The notes: generated by a model not told the origin, from the letters alone. 44,625 bases of DNA from Mansonella perstans (GCA_037074765.1 JBAMDO010000323.1:1-44625); one strand, 5' to 3'; shown: positions 30,849-42,958, numbered from the stretch's first letter. Program-made: numbers and translations.

Positions 30849-31934
30849 ATTCACATTAATCCATAGTTGCACAATTTTTTAATTGGGCGAACAAAATCGA
30901 AAAGTACATATTCAAAAAAAAGTTCCTTTTCGGCAAATGCAAATTTTCTGATTTTTTTTTCGTGAAATATAAATTAACCTTTCAATATGTGACTTTTTAA
31001 ATAAAACAAATAGTTAGAAGGTATATCACTTTCCATTAAAATTGGAATATAAAGACAAACTTAACTTACTTTTGATCTGAAACATGAAAAGTACTGATTT
31101 TAGAAAACAACAAATAGTTGTGAACAACAAAATTAAATCAAAAAAGTTTCATTCAATAAAATTTTTAATTGTTCAAAAGAATGATCATAAAAGCAAACTT
31201 TTAATTTAAAGGTTTGTAAAATAGTAACAGGAAGCAAAGAGATTGGGAAAAAGTGAAATAAGTTTTGTTTAAAAATTATACTCAAACGAAGGCATTAATT
31301 TAGTCAAATAGGAATATGGAGAACAAAATTAAACAAACTGATTAATCAAGTGGAAAAAAAGGGAATTTTTAGATATATAATATAAATATTCAATTATTGT
31401 TTAAGTTTAGCTATAAAAACATATGTAAAATTAAATCATTATTGAGTAATCAAATATGAAATCGAAATATTCATAAATTCCAATTATCATTCATTAAAAA
31501 ACAAAAGTCATTGCTGTGCTGCAATGTTAATTTAAGAAGGTTATAACAAAATATTTAAAAACTAATTAAAGATTCATTACGATTTGGCATTTCAATGCAA
31601 TTAATTAATTAATCGCATTATCATGTTTTGATTATCATTTCTTTATCAATCATACTCAAATGAATGCGGTAGTAAGCATTAAAATAGTTATGAAGATCCA
31701 ATAATACAATTAAAGAAACGATAAGACGGTGATTGTCATGCAAGATAAACAACAACTTTTGCTTTCGAATGAACACAATGAAATTAGCTTGGTAAATGAT
31801 AGAACTAATGAGTCATTTAATGAAGCACTTTAATATCGTCACCATCCTGAATTTGCAATGCAAAAAATTGATTAATCAATGATTTACAATGTAACTTTGT
31901 TCTTACATAGTTATTGACTAATCATTGACGACTG

Positions 31935-32125
31935 GATGTGCTGCAACATGACAAAGTGTTAGTAAAAACAGTATCATTGAAAATCTTTGCTTGGTGCCGA
32001 AGTTGTCGGAAATTTTGGGCAGTCATAATGCAATTTCTAGTAGCATTGTTTCAAATTAAAATGCCTATGAAACAAATAATTTGGTTAAAACTTTGTCCAA
32101 AATTATACATTTTCGTCATACTGTA
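31935..32125 (+). pseudogene. Very decayed zinc-finger exon relic
   Basis: CTGGATGTGCTGCAACATGACAAAG (quoted as CTGGATGTGCTGC and ACATGACAAAG) closely matches the start of zinc-finger exon 3 (CTGGATGTACTGCGAGTATG then ACAAAG). Downstream, CRSCRKFW and, in another frame, SHNAISSSIVS keep a finger-like outline. Several indels; low certainty. Confidence 0.3.
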
Positions 32126-33149
32126 AGGAATCTCTCGCTTATAGGCAAGACAATTCATGTCACATATTGTAACCTTTGAACCTTAACATTTATATTGATT
32201 GTCAAGAAAAGTTGGAACAGTCATCTTCTGTTTAATGTCCAAAGTTTTGTAAACGACACTCACTATGTCCACTATAAAGAGTGATATCTACTCAAAAGTT
32301 TCTCATCAATCCTCATTCGACAGCTTCTTTTTGCTCTTCACTTTTTCTTTCCAAGGTAAGTTACATTGATCGCTTTTTTTCTCAGTCAGATAAAATGATC
32401 TATCAGTAAATAGAAGTATGACTGAGTATAAGTTTTGCACGTAATGCCTATTAGTACGACATTTTGCATGTTATCTTGTACAGAGGGTTACTGATGGATT
32501 GGAGAATATTCTTTGTGTTGGTTGGTAGTTTATTGGGCATTTAGTTTACTGTATTGAGTTTATTTTATAGACCACACTGTTTAATAATAGACTGTTTTCG
32601 AAATTTAGTATTTTATTTGTATTCAGTTGTAGAATTTACCTTTCAGGTTAATATTTGCTCTATATTTCAGGTGCTCAATAATAAACAATTTTATCTGTGC
32701 ACCGATGAAACTCTACATTGTTTGTCAGCGATATCCAATATTTCGCCCTTCGCTTTCGATCCAAATTAATTTCCTTCTCTTTGCGCAGGTCACTCAACAA
32801 ATTTCGTCAAGGTTTCTTTTCGCACTTTTATCAATTTTTTTTTTTCTTGAAATGAAATTACTAATTGTTGAATTTCTAGTTTTTTTTTTAAATCATCTGT
32901 TGATTTGGAAGAAGTCACAACGAAAGTCTTGAATTTCCGATTCTGATTTTACTTTTCACAGATGAAATTTCTTTCGAATTTAAATCACTTGATAAATTTA
33001 GAGAAAACAGATCATTCAACCATCACAAAAAACTGTTTGACATTTTAAATTGCTTTGCTTTTCATTTTTGTTGTGATTTCTTTCATATTTTTATGTTTAT
33101 TTTGTTTTTCTAGCATTGTTGTTTTATTAAAGTTTTATAAAAAACCAAA

Positions 33150-33510
33150 AAGAAACAAAAAAAAAAGGAAAATGATAAAAAAAGAAAAAAAAGAAGAAAA
33201 AATGAATAAAAATCAAAAATAAAAATTAAAATTAAAATAAAAATAAAAAAAATAAAAAAAGGAAAAAAGGAAAAAATTAGAAAAAAAGAAAAAATAAAAA
33301 TAAAAAAACAAAAAAAAGAAAAAATATAAAAAAACCAGAAAAAAAGAAAAAATAAAAATAAAAAAGAACGAAAAAAAAGAAAAAATAAAAAAAAGCCAGA
33401 AAAAAAAGAAAAAATGAAAAATAAAAATAAACAAAAAAAGAAATAATAAAAAAAATCAGAAAAAAGAAGCAATAAAAAAAATGGAAAAATTAAAAATTGA
33501 AAAAGAATGA
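33150..33510. repeat. A-rich low-complexity array
   Basis: About 360 bases of A runs broken by single G, T or C (AAAAAAGAAAAAATAAAAAT-like units). The 152-codon minus-strand Phe-rich frame is a by-product. Confidence 0.95.
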
Positions 33511-34686
33511 TCAAAGATATTTTTTTGTTGTTCGATACAGTGTCAAATATTAAAACAATTGAATTCAAGGTTTAGGAGTAAGAAGTTAAACACTAGAAAC
33601 GCGCAATTAAGTGAGTTTTAGAAGAAGCAGAAAATAGACAAGTGAAAGTGAAGCGATTGAGAACCAAAATTATTCAGAGTTATTTAGCAAGTGGTCAATG
33701 TGATAGAAGTTTATGCTGCGCTTGCTATATCTTACGTGTACTTATATTATCGTAATGAAAAACTTCGGCGGAGAAACTTCTGTACTGTCCAAAAATTTAG
33801 CCATTACTTACTAATGACCGGTTTAATTTGACTTCAATTGTTTGTTTTGTTTTTTGTTTTTTTTTTTTTTATATCCTTGTACTGGGCAAATTGTTGAATG
33901 TTGAATATTTCTTCCTCATTTACTTTGTCACTAAGGTTATTTGTTATTGATAACATTTTTAATAAATAAGTGTTTTTATTGCTTTGGTAATTGTTACTAA
34001 TGGTTTTCAGTTCTTTGTCCAGTTGTTTTAAAGTGTTTTTAATGAAATCGTTGTCTTGTAGTATTTATACACTTGTAATATTTTCAGTGCTTTAGCTTTA
34101 TATGTTTAACTTGCAAGTAGTTTTTTAGTTTTATTTGATTATTTTATGCTTTGGGATGATTTCATTTTAGGCTATTTAGTTTCATTTCCACTGGAATTTA
34201 AATAATTTGTGGAATTTTTCATTTCTTGGAGATTTAGATGATTTTACCAAGTGATTATGGGATGAACCGGTTGGTACTAATCTTGCTGTCATTTTATTTG
34301 AATCTTAGAAGGCATGATTGATCGAAGATAGATATAAAGTTATACCTATCTTTGATAATTTTTCTTTTTTGAATGAAGAACGTGAAACGGATTATTCTTA
34401 GTGTTAGCATTTGAAATTAAGGAACTTTGAGTTTTTAAAACGTCTGAAATATTTCGGAATATTTTTAAGTTTTTGGGCATGTTTGATTTTTTGCGCTCAT
34501 CATAATTTTAATTTTGCTTTTCTACCTGAATTTTCCATTTTTTGATTTTTTTAGGATTTGAATAGAATTTAGTCTTTTATATTAAGCGAATTAGCAAAAC
34601 TTCTGGGTTTTTCAAAATTTGTGGAATATCTTAAATTCATTTTTCTTTAAAGTACTTGATTTTCCTTAAATTTTTGAGTTTTTTTT

Positions 34687-34881
34687 TCCTTTGCATCGCT
34701 TCAGCTCAGAAAAAAACCTCCACGACATTTAGTCCCGACAATGATGACATTAATTCTAATTCACAAAACGTCATGCCTATCTATCTTCGCCAACTTGCTG
34801 CTTCAGACACCTCATACCAAGATGCAATCGTAATTCAACCGAATCACGTACACAATAATCTCTTCTCAGATAACTATAATT
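34687..34881 (+). pseudogene. Truncated fourth copy of zinc-finger exon 1
   Basis: The frame reads FLCIASAQKKTSTTFSPDND through MPIYLRQLAASDTSYQDAIV to NLFSDNY, then breaks off. It matches 27440-27634 with several substitutions, so it is older than the copy 1/copy 2 split. Its 5' end lacks the start codon and the first half of the leader. Its 3' end is joined at about 34882 to sequence homologous to 22880, the left edge of the duplicated block. Confidence 0.85.
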
Positions 34882-37128
34882 TCGAAAAACTCGTAAAACT
34901 TACAAAAACTAGTACGAGAAATTTTTTAAATCATGCAAAAGTACGAAAAAAAACTGTAAAAAAACAACTCACTTATTTTTTTAAATTATGCAAATGATTT
35001 CTAACCTATTATCATTTTTTATAAATTTAAAGGTCGTGATAGCTAAGCTGAATTTGTTACGTAAAACTGCACAGATGAGCCTTGGCATCTAATTCAGCTG
35101 CGTCGATTTTAACCATTATTTATGGAGATTATGCTAAATGCCTAATTTCTTAAGAATTTCATTGAAAATACTTTTTCTTTAGTATTCTAGTGTTATTTAC
35201 TTTGTTCAATATTTCACATCAAATTTAATGAACAAATCGGCTAACTTGTATGAGGTTAATCATATTGGATTATATTTGGAAATATTATGCTATGCTTTAA
35301 AAGAAGCAAAAAAGAAAAGTGGTTGATTTGATTTGGCAATTAGACAGTTGGTTCACATGGTCTCCTCATTTTTAACGTTTCACTGCAATATACATCAGAA
35401 ACAACTATTTCATCAACATCTTTGTGCAATTTTTAGTCAAAAAGCCTTATTCCAACGACTATTTTATCAAGATATATTTTGGATCATGTTTACATTAAAT
35501 TATATTGGGTTGTGTTTAATTATATTTATCTTGAATCATGTTTAATTATTTTGAATTAGCATGATATCAACAAAAGTGTACGTAAGAATAGTTGCGTTTA
35601 GATAGAATAAAAATGGTACAGATACATTTGGTTTCTGACCGCGTATTACGAACTGGCTGTCAATCTGACCACTAGAAATTCACTATAGCAATATGCATTT
35701 GATGATTGATGCGAATTATATTTCAGTGATTTGACATTCAAATAGCTCACAATTTCGGCAATATCTTTATGAGCAAAAAGCATAAATCATTGTTCAACAT
35801 ATATTACTCACCTCACTGCTCAAAAATACAGTCATCTATAGGGAAATGGCAATAAATGTAGCAAAAAATTAATCAACGTGGAAAAAAATCGTTTCTTCAA
35901 AATGTTTAATAGAATATCATTAATTTTAAATTGTAAAACTTACGATTTAATTCTAGAGAAAAAAACAGAACCATGTTAAACCGCTCGAGTGTGGAACTGT
36001 TAATTTATGATTCATAATGCTGAGAAACTATTGATTTCGCTTTTCCAGATAAACAAATAGTAAAGAAATGAATATTTTGAATTCAGTTGCTTACATTTAA
36101 TTTTCTAAATTACAATAAAAACAAATGCAAATTTTGCAATAAAACACACTGACCAAATGCACCAATACTTCTACTTGCCCATAAAATATCCATAATGAAG
36201 GAAAAAAATTGAAATTGAAATTCTAAATGAACAGAATAAGGAAAGATAATTTGACAGAAAACTTTGTTTCAAAAAAACAATGCACGGATGATTTAGAATG
36301 TAAATTATAGTAAATAAAACTTCTTCTTTCTCCGTATTTATTAATAAAAGATTACTGATAATTTGTTTTAAGAGATAAAATGAGTGATTATAAACCTAAT
36401 TTTATAACACTCATTGATCATCGCTCTTCCATCAATCCATCTCAATTTATTATTTAATTATAATAGTAATATTATTTAACTATAATAGTAATTTATTATT
36501 TAACTAAACCATGGTACAAAAGACGAACTAATTATATTAGACTATGTTTGCAAATATTATGCTATGTTTTTGTGGGAGGACACTGATCTGATTTTGGTTA
36601 TTAGACAATTAGATAATTGGTCGTGCAATAAATATAGGTAAATTTGTAAATTTTCAATCTATCAGATGTTTTGATCCTATTGTCTTCTACTTCGTATTAA
36701 GTAAAATTTTGCACCACCACTGAATCCCCATGCAGTTAGAATAGGTCAACTTTTTCATTCTAGGAGAGTTCCCTTTTCGAGCACATTGCCAGATTGGTTG
36801 TGTTTCGTCTTGTTTTATGGCTGAAGATGACACAAATTTAGTGTATTTAATTAAAGTAATGTAAGATTATCTGATGAAAGATGTGAATAGTTTGAATTGT
36901 TTATTTTATCGGTTTGTCAAAATTTCTCCACTTACAATTTAAGCGATTGAAAGTCATTTGTGATTTGTGATTAAATGGGAAACAGTTATCCAACTAATCC
37001 ATTTATGAGATGACATGTCAACGAATGATATTTTTTATTTCATTTACCTTCAAAATTTCCAAAATTCAAAAACGCGTCAACATTCTAAAATGATAGAAAA
37101 TTTGAAAAAATGCAAAAAAATAAAATAT

Positions 37129-37475
37129 TATACTGTATCATAGCATCCTGCTATGGTCTGTCTAAAGTAATGAATAAAATTGGCTGTATCGGATCTCCCG
37201 CGAACAGATAACTGTGAATATGTAGCTGCAACATGATCACTATCAGTTTTCACTTTTTTTAATGCAGATAATACGTACTAGTGATCATCTGAAATATCAA
37301 AATATTCTGAAAACATCAGTTTCGGTATTCGTTCTTTCAGCACCAAACACTACCCGGTAGACTTATACCGGAATACAGCAGTCTGAAAATTCTGGATTGC
37401 CTCACTAATTTTGATCAGCTGTTTCACTTGTTCCGGAAACGACGTTTGCCGTTTTTGCCAACGAAAATCCAAACA
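37129..37475 (-). pseudogene. Block B remnant of the 95-codon gene
   Basis: Keeps the C-terminal half (KVKTDSDHVAATYSQLSVRG through TIAGCYDTV), but the ATG and first half are deleted. One base of the GCCAGATAAT motif is missing near 37265. The deletion joins it to the upstream paralogue relic, consistent with recombination between the two related segments. Confidence 0.6.
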
Positions 37476-37516
37476 ATAGATTTAATTGCGCCAGGTCTGG
37501 GATAAATATTTTTTAA

Positions 37517-37800
37517 GTGCTACCACCAAAAGCATTAAAAAAAGAAGCAAACTTTAAAAAAGAAAAAGGAAAAAAGGAAAAAATGATAAACGTCAAAGAA
37601 AGCTTTGGCCAATCATGTTTTCGATATTTTGAAAAATATTTTCATTCTATTTCAGGTAGAAAAATGCAAAATTGCAAAACTAACTGTGTAATTCGCGATA
37701 CTGATGCTCATATTGTTCCAATTCATCTCTAAGTATGAAGATTTGGTGACAATTTTTGCATGAATTTTAGGTTGATGTTTTTGTTTCAAGTGTTTTGACA
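37517..37800 (-). pseudogene. Inverted decayed zinc-finger relic, block B copy
   Basis: Same relic as 25833-26130, with a few extra bases (ATGATAAACG) near 37582. Confidence 0.7.
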
Positions 37801-38654
37801 CAATCTATAGAAAAGGTGAGGAAAGAACTATTGCAAAGGCAATTTCTGTTGAATAAATAAAGCGACCAATGAATGTATCACCAATGAATGTATCTAAACA
37901 AATAATGCTTACGACGCCATTTATCTTTTTGAACCCAGTTGTATAAATAGTAAATATTTATTCAGATGATGAAGGACTAGTGATGAATAAAAAAGGAATA
38001 AAAATTGATTACAGTGGTATTCAAACAACTAAACTGAATGAGAATATCGAGGAAGAAAAGTAATCCCGATGAGAAGAAAGTGGAAATGTCAATTTAGACA
38101 ATGCCAATGGAAATGAAACAGATGAAGAAATAATTACTGATGAATATGAACTTTTTCATAGTCTAGCTAATGTTCTGAACATTTTATTTGCGTCACTTCC
38201 ATAAATTTCAGTGGTGTATAGCCTAATTATTCCAGTGCTATTGTTGAATGAATGAAGGTGTCGTTTTATGTAAATTTTTGGAATGAAATTCTATTTCATT
38301 GTTAATTTCTTAGAATTTCTTTCAAATATCCGTTTTCTGAAACATAGCTAATCACTTCTGCGCCATCTTTTCAAATATCTTCAATTTCATTCTGATCACT
38401 TCCACAATATTCGCTCGCTTCATGGATCTATCCTCGTTGGTTTGCAATTTTCCTTGCAGTCTAAAATCTAAAACTGTATATTTATGAATAAGAAAATGAA
38501 AAGAATTTGAGAATTATTCCAATTTGGCAATCAGATCAAAGAACCTTTGAACCTTTGGTCGTTTAATTCCAACCAACCGAAATAAAAAGCTTTCATTTGA
38601 GAATTCCTGACATTTTAAAAACTGCAAAAATTCACGTTGTCCTTCTTTACAGCA

Positions 38655-39156
38655 ATGGCATGTATCATTTGGTTCAGCATTTTCCTTTGCATCGCTTCAG
38701 CTCAGAAGAAAATCTCCACGACATCTAATCCCGACAATGATGACATTAATTCTAATTCACAAAACGTCATGCCTATTTATCTTCACCAAATTGCTGCCTC
38801 AGACACCTCATATCAAGATGCAATGGTAATTCAACCGAATCACATACACAATAATCTCTTCTCAGATAACTACAATGTCCTCGACCACATGGATTTGGAA
38901 TCAGTTCTTGGCCCAGATACAGATGCATATAACAGAGAATGGTTAAATATTGATGAGGAACCGCTAGAAAAGAGTGGCGACAGTGATTTCATCCGGAAAA
39001 TTATCGAGGATATAAATTCACTACTAAATGATTCTGACGCAGCTGCTGTGTCCAGAGACATTGTCGACAATTTCGATTTATCACTATTTGATCAAGACAT
39101 GGACGCGCATGACAATGGATGGAGAAATGCTGTTGGCGAATTACCAGGAACAAGTG
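38655..39156 (+). CDS. Zinc-finger gene copy 2, exon 1 (intact)
   Basis: Reference version of the exon: leader, Asn/Asp-rich linker, two acidic modules ending GELPGTSG, donor AGTG|GTAAAG. Read through without splicing it would end at FNTLI and TGA (39198-39200). The TTCTTTACAG acceptor sits two bases before the ATG. Confidence 0.8.
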
Positions 39157-40748
39157 GTAAAGAATTACGTAATGGCTTTTCGTTCAATACTTTAATTTGA
39201 CTTATTTGTTTAAAATTAAGAGTACAGACCATGAAAAATCGAAAGTAGAAACTGATCTATTTTACACTTATTTATTGTGGAAGATTATTCCATCGAAAAC
39301 AACACTAAAGTCAACTTTTAATTTCCAATACTCGGCGGGAAAAGTAAATAACGTCGAGTAGTTCAAGTCAAAATTTGTTTTGGCAGGTATAGTACTGAGA
39401 TTCTTGTGAGCAACTTTTAGTTGCTTCAATTAATTGGCAAATGAGGTAATGGTATGTAATTGAAAAAATATGCAATTACTGTGTTACTTCAGATGAGAAA
39501 AAGTACAATGCGAGTATGAAGAAGCGAAATGAATACGTAAAACATAAGAGAGGGGACAAGAAGCCGTTTCGTTTTGAATGCAAACATTGTGGCAATTTCT
39601 TTACAAGTAAGCAATCACAGGAAAGACATGAACAAAAGTGTCGCGGAATAAATAGTAAGTTTTGCAGTTTTATATTTGTCCTCAAAATATAATCCACCTG
39701 CAAAGCATTAGTGGAATAGCAATAAAAAATTCAACTTATGCTACGACATTTTTCCATCCTCCATAGAGAGTCACTGTTGGTATTGTAATAACCAATGAAT
39801 TTGAAAAGGATTTTTTCAAAAAAGATTTAAATTTAATGCTTTCACTCGACAATGTGAATTCGAGAAAACAAGCAATGAAATACTGAAATTGATCCGGTCA
39901 TAATATACATTGTAAAGATAAATGTCATAACAAAATTTTTCAGATAAGTATGACTGTTTTTATCCTGGATGTACTGCGAGTATGACAAAGAGAAGTGAAC
40001 ATATAAAACACAGGAACGGGCATCAAAAACCATTTCGTTATGAATGCAAAGGACCCGGCTGTGGCCGAATATTCATAGTTTACAAGGACTTTATAAACAC
40101 AAGAAATATCAACTGAAATTTCAATGCAAAAACTGTTCCAAGAACTTCACACAAAATAGTAGCTTGAGAAGACACCAGCATGAGAGTCACGGATTACCTT
40201 GTTAGTTTTGCAAATATGCGTTTCTCCGCCTGAAATAGAATGAACATTTTTTAACCATCATAAGAGAGTTACTTGTCACTTGTTTTATATAGAATGCTGT
40301 TGATAGTAATTGTTGGTACCCTAATAATCTATGAATTTAAATGGTTTCTTTTTTATTATGCAAATTGATTTAAAAACTTCGTTGCTCATATTGGATTATG
40401 TAAGGGTGAAAAATTAGGCAAGAAAATATAGTGATTCATCACAATGTGGACTGCAAATATAAATGTCATATCAGAAGTTTTTCAGATAAGTATTATGACT
40501 GTCCTTATCCTGGATGTACTGCGACGATGATGAATCAACAGGAATATAGAAAACATAGGACAGAGCACAAAAAACCATTTCGTTATCAGTGCAAACAACC
40601 CGGTTGTGGGAAAGTATTCGCTGCACAATCAGCACATTCTAATCACAAGAAAATACATCAACTTAAAACTCAGTGCAATATTGTCGTCAAATATTCATGC
40701 GTAGAGAAGAACTGAAAAGACATGAGCGTCAGTGTCGCAAATTGCACA
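38655..40748 (+). CDS. Signal-peptide-bearing acidic C2H2 zinc-finger gene, copy 2 (two frameshifts)
   Basis: Exons at 38655-39156, 39493-39654, 39944-40200 and 40486-40748. Exon 1 is fully open here (leader MACIIWFSIFLCIASA-Q and both acidic modules) and exon 2 is intact. Exon 3 lacks one base at about 40076 (ATTCATAG versus ATTCAATAG) and exon 4 lacks one at about 40677 (TGCAATATTG versus TGCGAATATTG). The copy has no exon 5 of its own: the sequence at its place is an acceptor followed by the acidic exon of copy 3. If those losses are sequencing errors, copies 2 and 3 could form one transcript. See copy 1 for domain details. Confidence 0.7.
39493..39654 (+). CDS. Zinc-finger gene copy 2, exon 2
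   Basis: 162 nt, phase 1-1, C2HC finger FECKHCGNFFTSKQSQERHE-QKC; intact. Eight bases longer intron end than copy 1 (CTGTGTTACTTCAG). Confidence 0.78.
39944..40200 (+). pseudogene. Zinc-finger gene copy 2, exon 3 (1-base loss)
   Basis: 257 nt instead of 258. The first finger is intact; the frame is lost in the second finger after GPGCGRIF. Confidence 0.75.
40486..40748 (+). pseudogene. Zinc-finger gene copy 2, exon 4 (1-base loss)
   Basis: 263 nt instead of 264. Two fingers are intact; the third loses frame at QC. Confidence 0.75.
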
Positions 40749-40910
40749 GTTAGTTTTGCAATTTTGCATTTGTATACCTGAAATAGAATGATAATACTCT
40801 TCAAAACATCGAAAACATGATAAGCCAAGTTTTCCTTGGACATTTTTCTTTTCTTAAGGTTTTTTTTCTTCAGTACTTTTGGCAGTAGCATTTTAAAAAT
40901 TTCCATTCAG

Positions 40911-41117
40911 ACCATGAAGAACCGTTGGAAACGAGTGGCGACAGTGATTTCATCCGGATAATTATCGAGGATATAAATTCACTACTAAATGATTCTGACG
41001 CAGCTGCTGTGTCCAGAGAAATTGTCGATAATTTCGATTTATCACTATTTGATCAAGACATGGATGCGCATGACAATGGATGGAGAAATGCTGTTGGCGA
41101 ATTACCAGGAACAAGTG
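40911..41117 (+). CDS. Copy 3 internal acidic exon at a captured splice acceptor
   Basis: Encodes NHEEPLETSGDSDFIRIIIE, DINSLLNDSDAAAVSREIVD, NFDLSLFDQDMDAHDNGWRN, AVGELPGTSG. The junction with former intron/exon-5 sequence is at about 40908-40915. Confidence 0.65.
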
Positions 41118-42958
41118 GTAAAGAATTACGTAATGGCTTTTCGTTCAATACTTTAATTTGACTTATTTGTTTAAAATTAAGAGTACAGACCATGAAAAAT
41201 CGAAAGTAGAAACTGATCTATTTTACACTTATTTATTGTGGAAGATTATTCCATCGAAAACAACACTAAAGTCAACTTTTAATTTCCAATACTCGGCGGG
41301 AAAAGTAAATAACGTCGAGTAGTTCAAGTCAAAATTGTTTTGGCAGGTATAGTACTGAGATTCTTGTGAGCAACTTTTAGTTGCTTCAATTAATTGGCAA
41401 ATGAGGTAATGGTATGTTAATTGAAAAAATATGCAATTACTGGTTACTTCAGATGAGAAAAAGTACAATGCGAGTATGAGGAAGCGAAATGAATACGTAA
41501 AACATAAGAGAGGGGACAAGAAGCTGTTTCGTTTTGAATGCAAACATTGTGGCAATTTCTTTGCAAGTAAGCAATCACAGGAAAGACATGAACAAAAGTG
41601 TCGCGGAGTGAATAGTAAGTTTTGCAGTTTTATATTTGTTCCCAAAATATAATGCACGGAAATGCTCTGCAAAGCATTAGTGGAATAGCAATAAAAAATT
41701 CAACTTATGCTACGACATTTTTCCATCCTCCATAGAGAGTCACTGTTGGTATTGTAATAACCAATGAATTTGAAAAGGATTTCTTCGAAAAAGATTTAAA
41801 TTTAATGCTTTCACTCGACAATGTGAGTTCGAGAAAACGAGCAATGAAATACTGAAATTGATCCGGTCATAATGTACATTGTAAAGATAAATGTCATAAC
41901 AAAGTTTTTCAGATAAGTATGACTGTTTTTATCCTGGTTGTACTGCGAGTATGACAAAGAGAAGTGAACATATAAAACACAGGAACGGGCATCAAAAACC
42001 ATTTCGTTATGAATGCAAAGGACCCGACTGTGGCCGAATATTCAATAATTTACAAGGACTTTATAAACACAAGAAACATCAATCTAAATTTCAATGCAAA
42101 AACTGTTTCAAGAACTTTACACAAAAACGTAACTTGAGAAAACACCAGCATAAGAGTCACGGAACACCTTGTTAGTTTTGCAAATATACGTTTCTCCGCC
42201 TGAAATAGAATGAACATTTTTTAACCATCATAAGTGAGTTACTTGTCACTTGTTTTATACAGAATGCTGTTGATAGTAATTGTTGGTACCCTAATAATCT
42301 GTGATTTAATGGTTCTTTTTTCTTAAAAATTGATTTAAAAACTTCGTTGCTCATATTGGACTATGTAGATTGAAAAATAGGCAAGAAAATTAGTATTCAT
42401 CACAATGTGGACTGCAAATATAAATGTCATATCAGAATTTTTCAGATAAACCATTATGACTGCCCTTATCCTGGATGTACTGCGACGATGATGAATCAAC
42501 AGGAATATAGAAAACATAGGACAGAGCACAAAAAACCATTTCGTTATCAGTGTAAACAACCCGGTTGTGGGAAAGTATTCGCTGCAAAATCAGCATCAGC
42601 ACATTCTAATCACAAGAAAAAACATCAACTTAAAACTCAGTGCGAATATTGTCGTCAAGTATTCATACGTAGAAAAGAACTGAAAAGACATGAGCGTCAG
42701 TGTCGCAAATTGCACAGTTAGTTTCGCAATTTTGCATTTGTCTACCTGAAATAGAATGATAATACTCTTCAAAACATCGAAAACATGATAAGCCAAGTTT
42801 TCCTTTGACATTTTTCTTTTCTTAAGGTTTTTTTTTTCTTCATACTTTTTGGCAGAAGCATTAAAAAATTCTATTCAGACCTGTTGCAATTAAATCCACA
42901 GTTCGGGCATTCTTCAACAAATGCAGCAGACGACGACGCTTCCGGAAAAATGCAGTAG
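40911..42958 (+). CDS. Acidic C2H2 zinc-finger gene, copy 3 (no leader; one frameshift)
   Basis: Tandem partial copy starting inside exon 1. Exons: 40911-41117 (acidic), 41453-41614, 41913-42170, 42446-42716 and 42879-42958. The first exon follows TTTCCATTCAG|, the acceptor that normally precedes exon 5, and is 207 nt, phase 1-1, so it can be spliced from copy 2 exon 4. Exon 4 here has one extra base (CAGATAAACC versus CAGATAAGC) and a two-codon insertion (AAKSASAHS). Exon 4 is symmetric, so skipping it would restore frame. No independent promoter or start ATG is apparent, which favours its being the 3' half of a copy 2/copy 3 fusion, or a pseudogene. Confidence 0.65.
41453..41614 (+). CDS. 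Copy 3, exon 2 (C2HC finger)
   Basis: 162 nt, open, phase 1-1; FECKHCGNFFASKQSQERHE-QKC, with ACTTCAG| and AATA|GTAAGT. Confidence 0.75.
41913..42170 (+). CDS. Copy 3, exon 3 (three fingers)
   Basis: 258 nt, intact. It differs from copy 1 in several residues (GPDCGRIFNNLQGLYK; NCFKNFTQKRNLRKHQHKSH), so finger specificities may differ. Confidence 0.75.
42446..42716 (+). CDS. Copy 3, exon 4 (three fingers, +1 base at the acceptor)
   Basis: 271 nt. All three fingers are open in the frame starting ATA AAC CAT TAT, but that frame is not the one delivered by the preceding exon. Confidence 0.6.
42879..42958 (+). CDS. Copy 3, exon 5 (acidic tail)
   Basis: CTATTCAG| then NLLQLNPQFGHSSTNAADDD, ASGKMQ and TAG; one residue differs from copy 1. 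Confidence 0.62.

Larger units (their letters stand above)
30849..34686. other. Unique spacer between the two blocks
   Basis: AT-rich single-copy DNA with one possible zinc-finger relic (31935-32125), an A-rich low-complexity array (33150-33510) and T-rich sequence to 34680. No intact gene seen. Confidence 0.5.
35290..38650. other. Block B, part upstream of zinc-finger copy 2
   Basis: Counterpart of 23300-27408. It carries the 3' half of the minus-strand 95-codon gene, disrupted (37129-37310), its paralogue relic (37357-37475), the inverted zinc-finger relic (37517-37800) and the acidic exon-like relic (37961-38190). A 15-bp tandem duplication (ACCAATGAATGTATC) at about 37865-37894 is specific to this block. 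Confidence 0.6.

Noticed and set aside
30522..30866. 114-codon plus-strand frame, partly shared with block B
   Set aside because: The first half is interrupted in block B, there is no splice or start evidence and no recognisable motif; only the identity of the final 250 bases is noteworthy.
33110..33568. 152-codon minus-strand Phe-rich frame resembling a membrane protein
   Set aside because: Low-complexity A-rich DNA read on the opposite strand.
41229..41672. 147-codon minus-strand frame over zinc-finger exon 2 of copy 3
   Set aside because: Antisense to a well-supported exon and broken in the other copies.
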